Source: Lachnoclostridium edouardi (GTDB lineage: Bacteria > Bacillota > Clostridia > Lachnospirales > Lachnospiraceae). From it: DNA of 64,000 nucleotides. The notes beneath the pieces are model-generated. The model ran no database searches. It worked only from the letters and a program-made list of their open reading frames with translations, and had not been told where the DNA came from. The stretch is taken from contig NZ_OESQ01000001.1 in assembly GCF_900240245.1 (NCBI RefSeq), positions 1,319,673 through 1,383,672 of the forward strand, read 5' to 3'. Position 1 is the first letter of the stretch. Each line of letters starts with the position of its first letter. Position numbers and translations under genes: made by a program. This document shows positions 18,901-37,801 of this stretch, piece by piece.

Positions 18901-21704
18901 AACGCTCTGACATCCACTACCACTCCATTTGATTTTCTCTTTAGCCTGACAGTAACATTGCCTCCTATTACAGCTCCGTCCTGGTCAATCACTCTGGGAT
19001 TATAGAATGTGGCTGAGGAAGCGTTAATAAAGGACATTTCATAATCTACATAAACCTTTTTCTTTAAGGTCTGGAAGGACGACCTGTAATAACGGCCTGT
19101 AACGTCCTCCTGAACCACCTTGTCCCCGTCGTTGCTTCCTCTGACGGCATAAGCTTTGGCCTCCACATTATACTTTGTGGCAGAATTAAGGCTTCCCTCC
19201 TTAAAATCAATCACCGCCGTTCCGTTGGTAAGCAGCGCCCTCCACGGGCTCATAGGCTGGCTGTCTAAAGGCAGATGAATTACAACTTCCGGGCCGGATA
19301 GGCCTTGGCTGTCTGCAGGCACCGTGTAATCGTCCCCTGGATTCATTTGTATTCCATCCAGGTCTGCTTTTTTAAACTGTCTGTCAAATGCCTGCTGTCC
19401 GCCATTTGACAGGCTGATGTCCACCTGAGACAAAAACGGATACAAATTCTCACTGACAGCGCTTCTTGTTTGCACCGTTAAAGTTCCTGAACTGGAGGTA
19501 ATATTATCTGACGTAAAAAGGAAATTCACTGTGCCAAGGCTGGATAAGCTGTCTGTGGTAGTAAAAATACTTCCCATCACCTGATCTTCATGTACCTTTC
19601 CATCCTCCAAATCAAAGCTTCCCTTTACCCACACAGCATATCCTGTACTTGGAAGGAGGCTGGTAAATATAAGCTTTTCACTGTCCTTTTTCAGCTCATA
19701 CCTGGTGATTTCCTGACTTTCCCCTTCCAATGTAAAGTTAATAGGCACATCCGGCTTATCTGCGTAGGTAATGTAAAGATAAGGTCTTACCTTCTGTCCA
19801 TTTTTAACAAATTCCGCCTTATCCTTATTGGAAATTTCCAATTTCATTTTCAGGGTTTTAACGTCGCTTTCCGGAGCAATGCTCATTACTGCCTCCGGGG
19901 CAATTTTTGAAGTTCTGGTCTCCCCGCCTGTTGCAGAGGTTTTTGACACAGGAAGCTGATTTCCAAATCTGTCGTAAAATGTAAGGCTGTATTTGTATTT
20001 GCTGTAGGAATCCAGTATATCTTCTGTTTTCCACGTCACCGCCTCTCCCCTTTTCACAGCGGACAAAAGCGAGGAGCTTATAGAGGTGTGGGGGCTGTTC
20101 CACTCCGGCATTCCCTGTTTTTCAAAGCTTAACTGTACAGAGGCAATATAAGGCAGCGCTTCATATTTTTTTTCTGCCTCTGAGGGCGTAGCGCCTCCCT
20201 CTGTTTTTTCATTCTTCACAGTAAAATCATTGATCTGTATTGCATACGGGAAAAATTCCTCATCCTCCGGCCTCTGGAAAACCTCTAAAGGCGTTAAAGC
20301 GCTGATGGGAAGAGTCTTTCCTACATACTGTCTCTGGAAAAATACTTCTCTCTGCTTTCCGCTTACAGGGTCTATATAGTCAAAATATCCTTCTGCCTCA
20401 TATTCAGTGTCCGGCTCTAAAGGCTCTAACACCACTTCTCCCCCTGTGCGGAACAGCTTTCTGTAGGAGGCTCTGGTCTCCCCCTTTTTATAGATAATCA
20501 CCCGAACCCCTTTTACAATAGTGTGATTAGGGTCGTTAATAGTAAGAAAGGTCTCTCCGTGGTAAACTCCAAACTGAAATTTAGACAGGCTGACCTCTGG
20601 TTTCGCCTGCTGCTCTTCGCCGCCTCCCTGGCTGCCGCCGCCTTCCTGGTCTCCGTCACCAGTATCACCCTGGTCTCCGCCTCCCTGATTGCCCTGGCCT
20701 TGGCTCCCGCTTCCTCCATTGTCTTCATTTTGGCCGTCCTCATCCATGTCCCCTTCAAAAGGCCAATCTAAGGTTCTTCCCGGCCTTGGGGGATGATCTG
20801 GGTCTGTAGGCTCAATGGGGTTTTTAGGCTGTTTTTCAGAAGGTTTTCTTTCCTCTTTTTCCTTCTCAGCCTTTTCTGGCTGTCCGGACTCCAGGTCTGC
20901 CTCTGTGCTTTCTGCCAGACTTTCCTCCTGCGCCTCTTCAAAAGCAGATTCTGTTTCATTTTCAGGCTTTGTCTCCTTAGGACTTTCTGCTTTTGTTTCC
21001 TCAGCAGATCTTTGGTCCTCCCTATCTTTGCCTGAAATATCCCTGAGCCTTCCTAAAAGCTCCTCATAAGTCATGGACACGCTTCCGATTTCTACTGTGG
21101 CGTACAGTAAATCCTGGTACTCCTCATATATGTACATGCCCTTTTCAAAACTGTAGTAGGAAATTTTATCTTCCTCTAAATTCATCAGGCTGTTAGCCCC
21201 TATACTCTGGGTTCTGGCGCTGGAGCGGACAGTCATTGTCTGTGCGTTTAAATATAAACCGTCCCCTGCAGCCACAAATATAAATTCATCCGGGTCTGCC
21301 TGTTCCCTGTCTCTGTTATAGGTTTTTCCCTCAGCCACATAAATTCCCTCATATGTGTCCAAAACAGAAAATTCTGAGGTCACCAGCTGCATTTCATCAG
21401 AAAAGCTGTACAGAAAATTGCCCTCGTTTACATACACTGGAAACGAGGTATCCAAAGGTCTGTAGTCCTCCCCAATAAACCACTTGCTGCTTCTTGTGTA
21501 CACAGGAGTGGCCGCCTCATATTTTTCCAGAGCTATATTAGGGTCCTCCCCCTCCTCCACTCCATTTTTCAGCTTGTCAGCCGCCAGCTTTCCGTCAATT
21601 ACATAACACGTATCGTCTGTATATGCCAGAAGCCTGTAATTATACAATTGCATAAAAAGCAGGACCAAAGCGATCACTGCTGCAAATATACCGGCTTTTT
21701 TCAT
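9975..21704 (-). CDS. Giant surface protein (3909 aa) with GLUG-like beta-helix repeats
   Basis: An enormous exported protein. Residues about 4-27 are a membrane/signal segment and 30-230 a beta-rich head similar to heads of its neighbours. An acidic then Gly/Gln-rich linker (230-370) leads to Fn3-like beta-sandwich modules (370-900) and three tandem modules of about 110 residues starting near 1055, 1165 and 1282 with [DE]YIPV. Three blocks of GLUG-like repeats (near 1480-1700, 1980-2235, 2460-3020; for example GGLIGYA, GGITGIT, GGLVGSQ) suggest beta-helices. After about 3600 comes a low-complexity acidic region with short repeats, then a C-terminal hydrophobic helix and RRRRK. There is no LPXTG, so it may be held in the membrane at both ends. 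It follows the rotary ATPase genes in the same unit. The ligand is unknown; adhesion or glycan contact is inference. Confidence 0.85.
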   Translation of the reverse strand: MKKAGIFAAVIALVLLFMQLYNYRLLAYTDDTCYVIDGKLAADKLKNGVEEGEDPNIALEKYEAATPVYTRSSKWFIGEDYRPLDTSFPVYVNEGNFLYSFSDEMQLVTSEFSVLDTYEGIYVAEGKTYNRDREQADPDEFIFVAAGDGLYLNAQTMTVRSSARTQSIGANSLMNLEEDKISYYSFEKGMYIYEEYQDLLYATVEIGSVSMTYEELLGRLRDISGKDREDQRSAEETKAESPKETKPENETESAFEEAQEESLAESTEADLESGQPEKAEKEKEERKPSEKQPKNPIEPTDPDHPPRPGRTLDWPFEGDMDEDGQNEDNGGSGSQGQGNQGGGDQGDTGDGDQEGGGSQGGGEEQQAKPEVSLSKFQFGVYHGETFLTINDPNHTIVKGVRVIIYKKGETRASYRKLFRTGGEVVLEPLEPDTEYEAEGYFDYIDPVSGKQREVFFQRQYVGKTLPISALTPLEVFQRPEDEEFFPYAIQINDFTVKNEKTEGGATPSEAEKKYEALPYIASVQLSFEKQGMPEWNSPHTSISSSLLSAVKRGEAVTWKTEDILDSYSKYKYSLTFYDRFGNQLPVSKTSATGGETRTSKIAPEAVMSIAPESDVKTLKMKLEISNKDKAEFVKNGQKVRPYLYITYADKPDVPINFTLEGESQEITRYELKKDSEKLIFTSLLPSTGYAVWVKGSFDLEDGKVHEDQVMGSIFTTTDSLSSLGTVNFLFTSDNITSSSGTLTVQTRSAVSENLYPFLSQVDISLSNGGQQAFDRQFKKADLDGIQMNPGDDYTVPADSQGLSGPEVVIHLPLDSQPMSPWRALLTNGTAVIDFKEGSLNSATKYNVEAKAYAVRGSNDGDKVVQEDVTGRYYRSSFQTLKKKVYVDYEMSFINASSATFYNPRVIDQDGAVIGGNVTVRLKRKSNGVVVDVRAFQNSELNSLDYITFSGLDGNTEYILEFVAQEYNEGYSSVTKEMQKTLYLKDGSQIIFKAENTLWGSLTPDSLTQDYEEQIGKQGVGISSINIFDVNEAEMSVKVTAQGEEYNSGVAASEYIPVEEGQVYLAGGGIDAAIYCYDEDKNYIKYVSDGNRASLTGVFTVPQDCAYIRVNVNTANLASSFISPALFAEQDSAADLLKGKEATEEAYINSDGITIIKNAGAKNFACIEDYIPISPEKRYFRIKSGKTTTDWRARRIFYYDKEKNFLKAVDGDSDGYTVVPPDGAAYVRLNLAADSKEEIFFGEESLLLYGKDVLQGATWHEGMYVNALNRFDNTTYSYQMYCDYIPVKPSAVYWAQNLKGIQIFTKDKKFLGFYDAGSYSIKIPADGAYIRANAEFGENHDAVFYFRQISPQLKRGELTIGMDLELEDSNSSLGSDPSFTLVYTERDQEGNETTWEEVKKIADFSGRRYTEAIYFQAEPDCEYQVDLVVDMGGRRIILDSAAVGTDKVANIIKSEAALRAVRYAPVEDYIVTRDIEVKSNNIIYRFYGNLDFQGHTITMDNVINLFYNIYDGAVVENLVVNSKLDSPNLTVGNGSAVCYQNRGIIRDTVLKISLDNQRDNTSFGGLTLYNYGSLENFALQLTGNFCIQSYGAVAAAYNNGVIKNGYLVSEDAYRIKACLNQTGSRTSRGGIVGNNRGGSVENVYAAVVVEDQYTPDSSAKDTTEQMGMIAGVTRGTVKNAFGVGMTLTNDVPASVNGPSVGYVATQGGVENISYIETMNFQNPRYANRFNNQVTTASLWDKEWLASAINQDDAFDLEIAAGGYYPQVKMSEEMEGKQPLVHLPDQFKPSAPKIISTAVLEQENDRALVQFGLENRSNLEIKEFNIAVMNMKSNQRTYDPDAVKAEVKEQGIKEDGTYYVNVEMTEPVFFRSKYYVYSLRAGLAQNESTDAWYEDSDREKSEISMEFYKPVETVEDWRNSFGKAIDAYGNYRIQAQELDFWNIKTSDYLTNYRIIGSFYGKIDGQWTDEQGVSHTALLKNINMDGSPSLIENLYGSLKNIMVDGLSVDSEHRGDVINKGLIGYSSGGKVENVHVRNAKVSGAYNTGGLIGYATDSSEIKNCSVSDSQIITYASKVSGKVSVGGLIGRMSTSDLENSYVQDVDIDNTKALDTEGAGGITGITNGDQVIIKNCYAAGSLKSVYRNIGGLVGSQTAGDFRMTGSFSKVDMDIYGSYVGGLLGYLNQFEEIKGNISLGNIFVHSSTPTMVHRIAGYGITQKYEGNYGFSGQMYLNETMSGDIDDTSALLAGADLRSEVTYKDLLGWDESNYAFQWSGEEGKQGILDSCLPMLKGADGSLLPWQKPIQIITEDTGLSVVEFAINNSAVKEYAAMFPGQTAPFSQAYSLRLDLSYDQSKYFIASVSAEGLNLNEKMNETITYKDQPITGTNRVIRTYPFVLDEMGGDVYCINVVLQGIEDSEKQVTLSAVAKPSVPINMTIKNAQEWNTVMEKYGDSFGNFVLTGDIDAKTLPAGTELIDDVRINSLSSMGGQTFAIKNITHRADSRSNALISNCLSRIENVNFENISWKVPEKDQDGRLSSYENIGLVGLNQGTIENVSFSNIEIDGGKGTRTGCIAYNTGNLTDIKLKDIKVSSEGSYTGGLTGYTQLEVNRITAEGDLKASQSGQDSTEYESTYEITGRFYVGGIIGSGKVCDSVRVSGIRVMGDDFGTGETVSQIGGIVGNGNVPQAGDSPSENEEKYSSIVNSVIETKDTTAKAEYIGGAAGNGNVYHVKAENLVVRSQKGTKVGGLNGQAYSYKSSLTTLDNGEYEIKQSEITGEEFVGGVSGRGYTSSSTVSRTRIQALKAYAGGITGVNYSSNSSDLADSVWVKAPQGAGGISGSVENGDISSCLVSRSQIEGSCNVGGIMGEARTNAVSYTGNGVINSTITAGKNADTNESSAGGIGGYLELLNNFSNNYVKDTKIFAEGSCAGGLIGASMGGHYFRNVSAATVETQDSAAGGFIGKLTGYQKNISTDYAKVKLYESYSASKVKAADYGAGFIGMYTCSPDTQLYALNEENTYGLLSMGTVSSGDHSDLFINTDENRSGLSWSGGYLRAYAGAALESGGTSKTADAVYEYSWDQAKPSGAGGTAEAGNQLLKEILTVTGKNLMDKRLYTNGFSEGGMNWGAGNWIYDGLGRMDEDKEAENKAKGTTNIMITVNGTTETVIGQDTGLYTVAKGFTPVGEMLEDGTEYQWYRAYEPNRGSSFVVNGATGRSLEMAGRGYYFGRIRIGSTYFYTSTIKVDTEGYMPYINGGNTNTKGGQEGILPEVGEDDELKLYNGTDRLFYGGIVIPDESNTVTFAALGDGDAAAEAYPSGPDCVNVELRKDFEAADRLQVTAGDQTLLDVRPDRRVYTLNYDYKSVLNIAVKAGEEERTYSYDPTLLRRTVMVWEDDYYYTSGGSLKNSSGTVTDEEIIHLYGGMALGADGAVYDVAAGEKVSDSKRETWKSEDDRLPVSQADYKGSCIKTYGRFSEIATASEAQDATVREQQLFVKDGSMFGLESSQWSKGFVIDQYNGQTFVAALNEKQELKDFADPLKTPENFSRKNVAHMSNTLDTNQPYLLVRYATGEAKGFNYLTGEELPIENAYSDISLFDFAADFMNDFIGQADQGNQAFVDLKLLKEDLMLNPVTDEQLEAAMAVISSQTDSETLDSDEEAADEEHEPEDEADSENKSEEKEKEAEADSENLSDKNSEDIQGEYVDGSGQINGDADSDGDGEGDGAEDVNGSSLLKGQPAPDQEAGELKQEDSQKEHAESLNKPESEKKSVNNSQKPKKKAEADNRKSEKPEADSEPKEISEASGSGGGQIENSQAENNQAENSQAGNPSEEDYVYSFNTDEEICQLYSSSDLLTDSENQLMSQEKKLETLKAAGMLVDEKHLMGKARTEKESKGLIIFAVTAAAALGLSGILIRRRRK
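10261..10305 (-). repeat. 15-bp tandem repeat coding a pentapeptide
   Basis: Three consecutive 15-base units (10261-10275, 10276-10290, 10291-10305) differ at a few bases and encode Asn/Gln/Ala/Glu pentapeptides (AENSQ-like) in the C-terminal stalk of the giant protein. In-frame copy-number change would lengthen or shorten the stalk without shifting the frame. Confidence 0.7.
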
Positions 21705-21729
21705 AATCTTGGCCCCCTGTCAGTTTTTA

Positions 21730-24604
<2,875 letters not shown>

Positions 24605-25396
24605 TCACTTTTGTTTACTGTCCTTTTGGCTTTTCATTTTTACAAAGCTGTCAATAACCTTGGCGAACTCTTTTTCCCTGCGCTCTTTCATCTCCAGCCT
24701 TTTATTCTCTTCTTCTATTTCATCAATCCGCTTCAGGGAATCATTGGTGGCGTTCTGGCGCATCAGGTTTTCCGCCGCCCTGCTGAACACGTCCGCCAGC
24801 ATAACCTGATAATTTACATAGGACATAATAAGGTCCTTTAACAGCCGGCCTATATCTCCCTCCACCACAAAATCGTCGTTATTTTTTCTGGCGTTTTGAA
24901 GCTCAACCGGGTATACCTGCTTTCTTCTCAGCTGAATATCTGCAGTATTTACATAGTGATTATAAATAATATTGATTCTGGAATACTGCATCCCATTGAT
25001 TCCCGCCACTATGGCTTCCCTTACTTTTGCCATATCCTCCCGGAATTCCTGGCTGTCCATGCGAAACAGAACCTGGCCTTCTCCTCCCGGATACAGCTTT
25101 TTTCCAATGAGAATTTTGTGGCAGTCCCTGTCCGCCCTGATCTCCTCATTAATTCTAGAATTAAAATTACTGCAGAATCCAAAATCACTTCCCAGATACA
25201 GATTCAGCTGGGGGCCGTTTTCATTTACCTTCAGCAGCTTTTTGTCCAAGCTTAGATTCCTGTTGTTTACAATACCGTCTATCATATCCAGAAGCTGTTC
25301 TTCCATCAGCTGATATTTATTAGCCGTCCTTTTTGCACTGTCCACTCTTAATAAGGAGTGGAAATTCATTACCTTTACAACATTGCGTACATTCAT
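24605..25396 (-). CDS. Rotary ATPase gamma-like central shaft
   Basis: A 263-residue protein related to F1 gamma (usually about 285 residues). The C-terminal helix carries the most recognisable segment, SRAAENLMRQNATND, matching the gamma ENLMRMNATDN region, followed by a long charged helix. The N-terminal helix is divergent, and the central Rossmann-like part contains SDFGFCSNFN, equivalent to the gamma DRGLCG(G)FN motif. Gamma turns inside the alpha/beta ring and connects to the c-ring. The position between alpha and beta is classical. The final residues (after about 235) are very basic and extend beyond the usual gamma end. Confidence 0.82.
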   Translation of the reverse strand: MNVRNVVKVMNFHSLLRVDSAKRTANKYQLMEEQLLDMIDGIVNNRNLSLDKKLLKVNENGPQLNLYLGSDFGFCSNFNSRINEEIRADRDCHKILIGKKLYPGGEGQVLFRMDSQEFREDMAKVREAIVAGINGMQYSRINIIYNHYVNTADIQLRRKQVYPVELQNARKNNDDFVVEGDIGRLLKDLIMSYVNYQVMLADVFSRAAENLMRQNATNDSLKRIDEIEEENKRLEMKERREKEFAKVIDSFVKMKSQKDSKQK

Positions 25397-25412
25397 CAGG
25401 TCCCCCTCTGTT

Positions 25413-26729
25413 TTAAGAAATGATTTTGCTGAACCTTTGGATAATCTGTTCCTGAGTCATAGGAGAATATTTATACTGGTTTAAACCAGACAGCAAAAGC
25501 TTGCCTCTCCTTAATTTCTCCCTCATTTCTACGCTCATTTCGTCCTCATTAGCCAGCTCGTACACATCTTTTGTCTCCAGATAGCTTAACAGCTCTCTTC
25601 TCACTACTGCTCCCAGCTTTTTCATTTCATCTGTCTGCACAGAGCCTCCTAAACGGGATACAGAAAGACCGTAATTCACAGCCGGCTTCTGGCCCTTCTG
25701 GAAATTCTTAGCTGACAAAATAATCTGGCCGTCTGTAATGGAAATAATATTAGTAGGAATATATGCAGTAATGTCCCCGCCTTTTGTCTCCACAATAGGC
25801 AGAATGGTAATAGAGCCGCCGTCCTTGTGCTGGCAGCCCTTTTCCAGCAAGCGGGAATGTGTGTAGAAAATATCTGCCGGGTAGGCCTCCCTGCTGGGTG
25901 CCTTTCCCATTAAAAGACTCATTTCCCTGTGTATATTGGCATGGCGCTTTAAGTCGTCAATTACTACCAGCACGTCGGCCCCGGCCATCATATAATCCTC
26001 GGCAATGGAAAGAGCCACGTAGGGCGTTAAATAAAGCATAGGAGAAGGATCGTCGTTAAATGCAGCCACAATCATGGTATGGTCCATCGCCCCTCTTCTG
26101 TAAAGCTGCTGGTACACGTCCCTGATATTTTTCTTGGTTTTCCCCACGGCCACGTAAATACACAGCATCTGCTTTCCCCTTTGATTGGCAATAGCGTCCA
26201 GTCCAATCTGGGTTTTTCCGGTTTTTTTATCGCCTACAATCAGCTGTCTCTGTCCTTTTCCCACCGGGTAAATCAAATCGATGCCGGCAATTCCCGTTTC
26301 CATAGGTCTTTTCACCGTTCCCCTGTCCATAATGGGAATGGGAGCTTTTTCAATTTCCATAGGCCGCACATTATCAAAGGAAGAATTATTCATCCGGTCA
26401 TGGCCAAAAATATCTATTACATGGCCGATAGAATCTTCTGAGTATAAGGCGTTAAACTGCTCCCTTGTAGCTACTGCCTGGTCCCCCACATAAATAGAAC
26501 CGGCCCCTGTTACTACAGCCACCATACAGGAATGGCGGCGGATAGAACTGACATAGCCTATTCCGCCGGCTCCTATTTTCACCTTTTCCATAAACGCCGC
26601 CTCTTCCAGACCGGCCACCTCCAGAATGTACTCCTTTACAGAAGTCACCCGACCTACCTGGTAAACGTTGTTCTGCTTCTGTATTTCTTCTATTTTCCGG
26701 GTGATCAGCTCGTCCAAATGTCTCCCCAT
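25413..26729 (-). CDS. Rotary ATPase alpha-like subunit, C-terminally shortened
   Basis: A 438-residue relative of F1 alpha (normally about 500-515). The nucleotide P-loop is GDKKTGKT (166-173), the region VVIDDL corresponds to Walker B, and Arg359 in VSRLGGS is the arginine finger that completes the beta active site. VPTN-like (IPTNIISITDGQI) and REAYP motifs are intact. The protein stops soon after KYSPMTQEQ, so roughly the last 85 residues of the usual C-terminal helical domain are missing. An AGGAGG-type site precedes the ATG. It lies between the b-like and gamma-like genes. The intact finger says the ring can hydrolyse ATP. Confidence 0.87.
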   Translation of the reverse strand: MGRHLDELITRKIEEIQKQNNVYQVGRVTSVKEYILEVAGLEEAAFMEKVKIGAGGIGYVSSIRRHSCMVAVVTGAGSIYVGDQAVATREQFNALYSEDSIGHVIDIFGHDRMNNSSFDNVRPMEIEKAPIPIMDRGTVKRPMETGIAGIDLIYPVGKGQRQLIVGDKKTGKTQIGLDAIANQRGKQMLCIYVAVGKTKKNIRDVYQQLYRRGAMDHTMIVAAFNDDPSPMLYLTPYVALSIAEDYMMAGADVLVVIDDLKRHANIHREMSLLMGKAPSREAYPADIFYTHSRLLEKGCQHKDGGSITILPIVETKGGDITAYIPTNIISITDGQIILSAKNFQKGQKPAVNYGLSVSRLGGSVQTDEMKKLGAVVRRELLSYLETKDVYELANEDEMSVEMREKLRRGKLLLSGLNQYKYSPMTQEQIIQRFSKIIS

Positions 26730-26747
26730 AGCTTCCTCCTGCTTGAA

Positions 26748-27524
<777 letters not shown>

Positions 27525-27530
27525 CTATTT

Positions 27531-27779
<249 letters not shown>

Positions 27780-27789
27780 TTATCTCCTT

Positions 27790-36099
<8,310 letters not shown>

Positions 36100-36135
36100 T
36101 TATTTTGTTTCTTTTCCATTTTATATTGTTATTCT

Positions 36136-36168
36136 ATACCCCCCCCCCGGCATACATGGTGGGGGTAT
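36136..36168 (-). promoter_or_regulatory. Leader hairpin with 10-C homopolymer tract
   Basis: A run of ten C (36139-36148) sits in the leader of the surface/ATPase unit and pairs with GGGGGTAT (36161-36168) in a strong hairpin. Homopolymers of this length are prone to slippage. On the plus strand the hairpin is followed by a T-run and looks like a terminator, but no plus-strand gene precedes it. An effect on expression of the unit is inference. Confidence 0.55.
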
Positions 36169-36199
36169 TTTTTTATTAAAAAAAATTTAAGACATTTGT

Positions 36200-36228
36200 A
36201 TTATACATAAATAATTTTGGACAGTAAA
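36200..36228 (-). promoter_or_regulatory. Promoter-like site for the surface/ATPase unit
   Basis: On the minus strand TTTACT (36223-36228) is followed at 17 bases by TATAAT (36200-36205), about 120 bases before the first gene. It lies between the tuf terminator and the 10-C hairpin. The rest of 36079-36449 holds the leader, this promoter and the tuf terminator; no gene is seen in it. Confidence 0.55.
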
Positions 36229-36325
36229 GCTATTTTTTCAAATCTTTATATAATTCTGCAAATTAAACAATTACTGGAATTATCTGCTACATATTTTGGA
36301 CTTTTTGAGCATCAAAATAAGCATC

Positions 36326-36355
36326 AAAAAAACCCGGAAAGCAAAGCCTTCCGGG
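36326..36355 (-). terminator. Intrinsic terminator after tuf
   Basis: The hairpin CCCGGAA/TTCCGGG (36333-36355) is followed on the minus strand by a run of seven Ts. It closes the rpsL-rpsG-fusA-tuf unit about 95 bases after the tuf stop codon and insulates the surface/ATPase unit downstream. Confidence 0.88.
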
Positions 36356-36449
36356 CCATTTTATACTTGGACACAAATCATGCATACACATGAAGTTTAT
36401 ATTCGATTGAGAACCTTTATTTGTGTTTCACAAAAAAGTTCAATGATTC

Positions 36450-37643
36450 TTATTCAACGATAGAAACTACTCTACCAGATCCTACTGTACGTCCGCCTTC
36501 ACGGATAGCGAAACGAAGTCCCTGCTCCATAGCTACTGGGTGGATCAGCTCAACAGTCATCTCTACGTTGTCGCCAGGCATACACATCTCTGTGCCAGCT
36601 GGTAACTCGCAAACGCCTGTAACGTCAGTTGTTCTGAAGTAGAACTGTGGACGGTAGTTGTTGAAGAAAGGTGTATGACGGCCACCCTCGTCTTTTGTCA
36701 GAACGTAAACCTGAGCTGTAAATTTATTATGGCATTTTACAGAACCTGGTTTAACAAGACACTGTCCTCTTTCGATTTCAGTTCTCTGAACACCACGAAG
36801 CAGTGCGCCGATGTTATCGCCAGCCTGAGCCTCGTCAAGGAGCTTACGGAACATCTCGATACCAGTTACAACAACCTTACGGCTCTCCTCTTTAATACCA
36901 ACGATCTCAACTTCGTCAGATACGTGAAGAGTACCACGCTCTACTCTACCTGTAGCAACAGTACCACGGCCTGTGATAGAGAATACGTCCTCTACTGGCA
37001 TCAGGAATGGCTTATCTGTGTCACGAACTGGGTCTGGAACGTAGCTGTCAACTGCAGCCATTAATTCCAGGATCTTGTCGCCCCACTCGCTAGATGGATC
37101 TTCAAGAGCCTTTAATGCAGAACCCTGGATGATTGGTGTGTCATCGCCTGGGAACTCATACTCTGTTAACAGGTCACGAATTTCCATCTCTACTAATTCA
37201 AGAAGTTCTTCGTCGTCAACCATATCGCACTTGTTCATAAATACAACGATATAAGGAACGCCTACCTGACGGGACAGAAGGATGTGCTCTCTTGTCTGAG
37301 CCATAACACCGTCTGTAGCAGCTACAACCAGGATAGCGCCGTCCATCTGAGCAGCACCAGTAATCATGTTCTTAACGTAGTCAGCATGTCCTGGGCAGTC
37401 AACGTGTGCATAGTGTCTGTTCTCTGTCTCATACTCAACGTGTGCTGTAGAGATAGTAATTCCACGCTCTCTCTCTTCTGGAGCCTTATCAATATTTTCA
37501 AAAGCAACAGCCTCACCTGTACCTAATCTCTCATGCAGAGTCTTTGTGATAGCAGCTGTTAAAGTTGTTTTACCATGGTCAACGTGTCCGATAGTACCAA
37601 TGTTACAATGCGGTTTGTTTCTTTCAAACTTAGCTTTAGCCAT
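36450..37643 (-). CDS. tuf: Translation elongation factor Tu
   Basis: A 397-residue EF-Tu that delivers aminoacyl-tRNA to the ribosome as a GTPase. The G1 motif is GHVDHGKTT (residues about 18-26), G3 is DCPGH, G4 NKCD and G5 near GSALKAL; domains II and III are complete and the length is standard. It lies last in the str-type cluster after fusA and has a promoter-like site of its own, fitting its need for high expression. Confidence 0.98.
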   Translation of the reverse strand: MAKAKFERNKPHCNIGTIGHVDHGKTTLTAAITKTLHERLGTGEAVAFENIDKAPEERERGITISTAHVEYETENRHYAHVDCPGHADYVKNMITGAAQMDGAILVVAATDGVMAQTREHILLSRQVGVPYIVVFMNKCDMVDDEELLELVEMEIRDLLTEYEFPGDDTPIIQGSALKALEDPSSEWGDKILELMAAVDSYVPDPVRDTDKPFLMPVEDVFSITGRGTVATGRVERGTLHVSDEVEIVGIKEESRKVVVTGIEMFRKLLDEAQAGDNIGALLRGVQRTEIERGQCLVKPGSVKCHNKFTAQVYVLTKDEGGRHTPFFNNYRPQFYFRTTDVTGVCELPAGTEMCMPGDNVEMTVELIHPVAMEQGLRFAIREGGRTVGSGRVVSIVE

Positions 37644-37682
37644 TTTATAACGTCCTCCTTAATTTGCGCCCTGTTGAGGGCT

Positions 37683-37711
37683 ATTATAGTTTTCTATATC
37701 TAGGCTGTCTT
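37683..37711 (-). promoter_or_regulatory. Promoter-like site for tuf
   Basis: On the minus strand AAGACA (37706-37711), 17 bases, then TATAAT (37683-37688), about 40 bases before the tuf start codon. This would allow tuf to be transcribed separately from fusA. Confidence 0.55.
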
Positions 37712-37754
37712 TAATTATATTCTATTTGAACACGATTTTCAAGCCTATTTTCCG

Positions 37755-37787
37755 GGTTTCCGGCCGCGAATTAAGCTGCCGGAAACC
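37755..37787 (-). other. Stem-loop between fusA and tuf
   Basis: Ten-base perfect arms (GGTTTCCGGC at 37755-37764 and its complement at 37778-37787) directly follow the fusA stop codon. No T-run follows on the minus strand, so it is more likely an RNA-processing or stability element, or a weak terminator before the tuf promoter. Confidence 0.5.
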
Positions 37788-37801
37788 GGTAAAGCAGATT
37801 A

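Noticed and set aside
36136..36175. Plus-strand intrinsic terminator
   Set aside because: The hairpin and T-run fit, but no plus-strand gene lies before it; treated as the leader element of the minus-strand unit.
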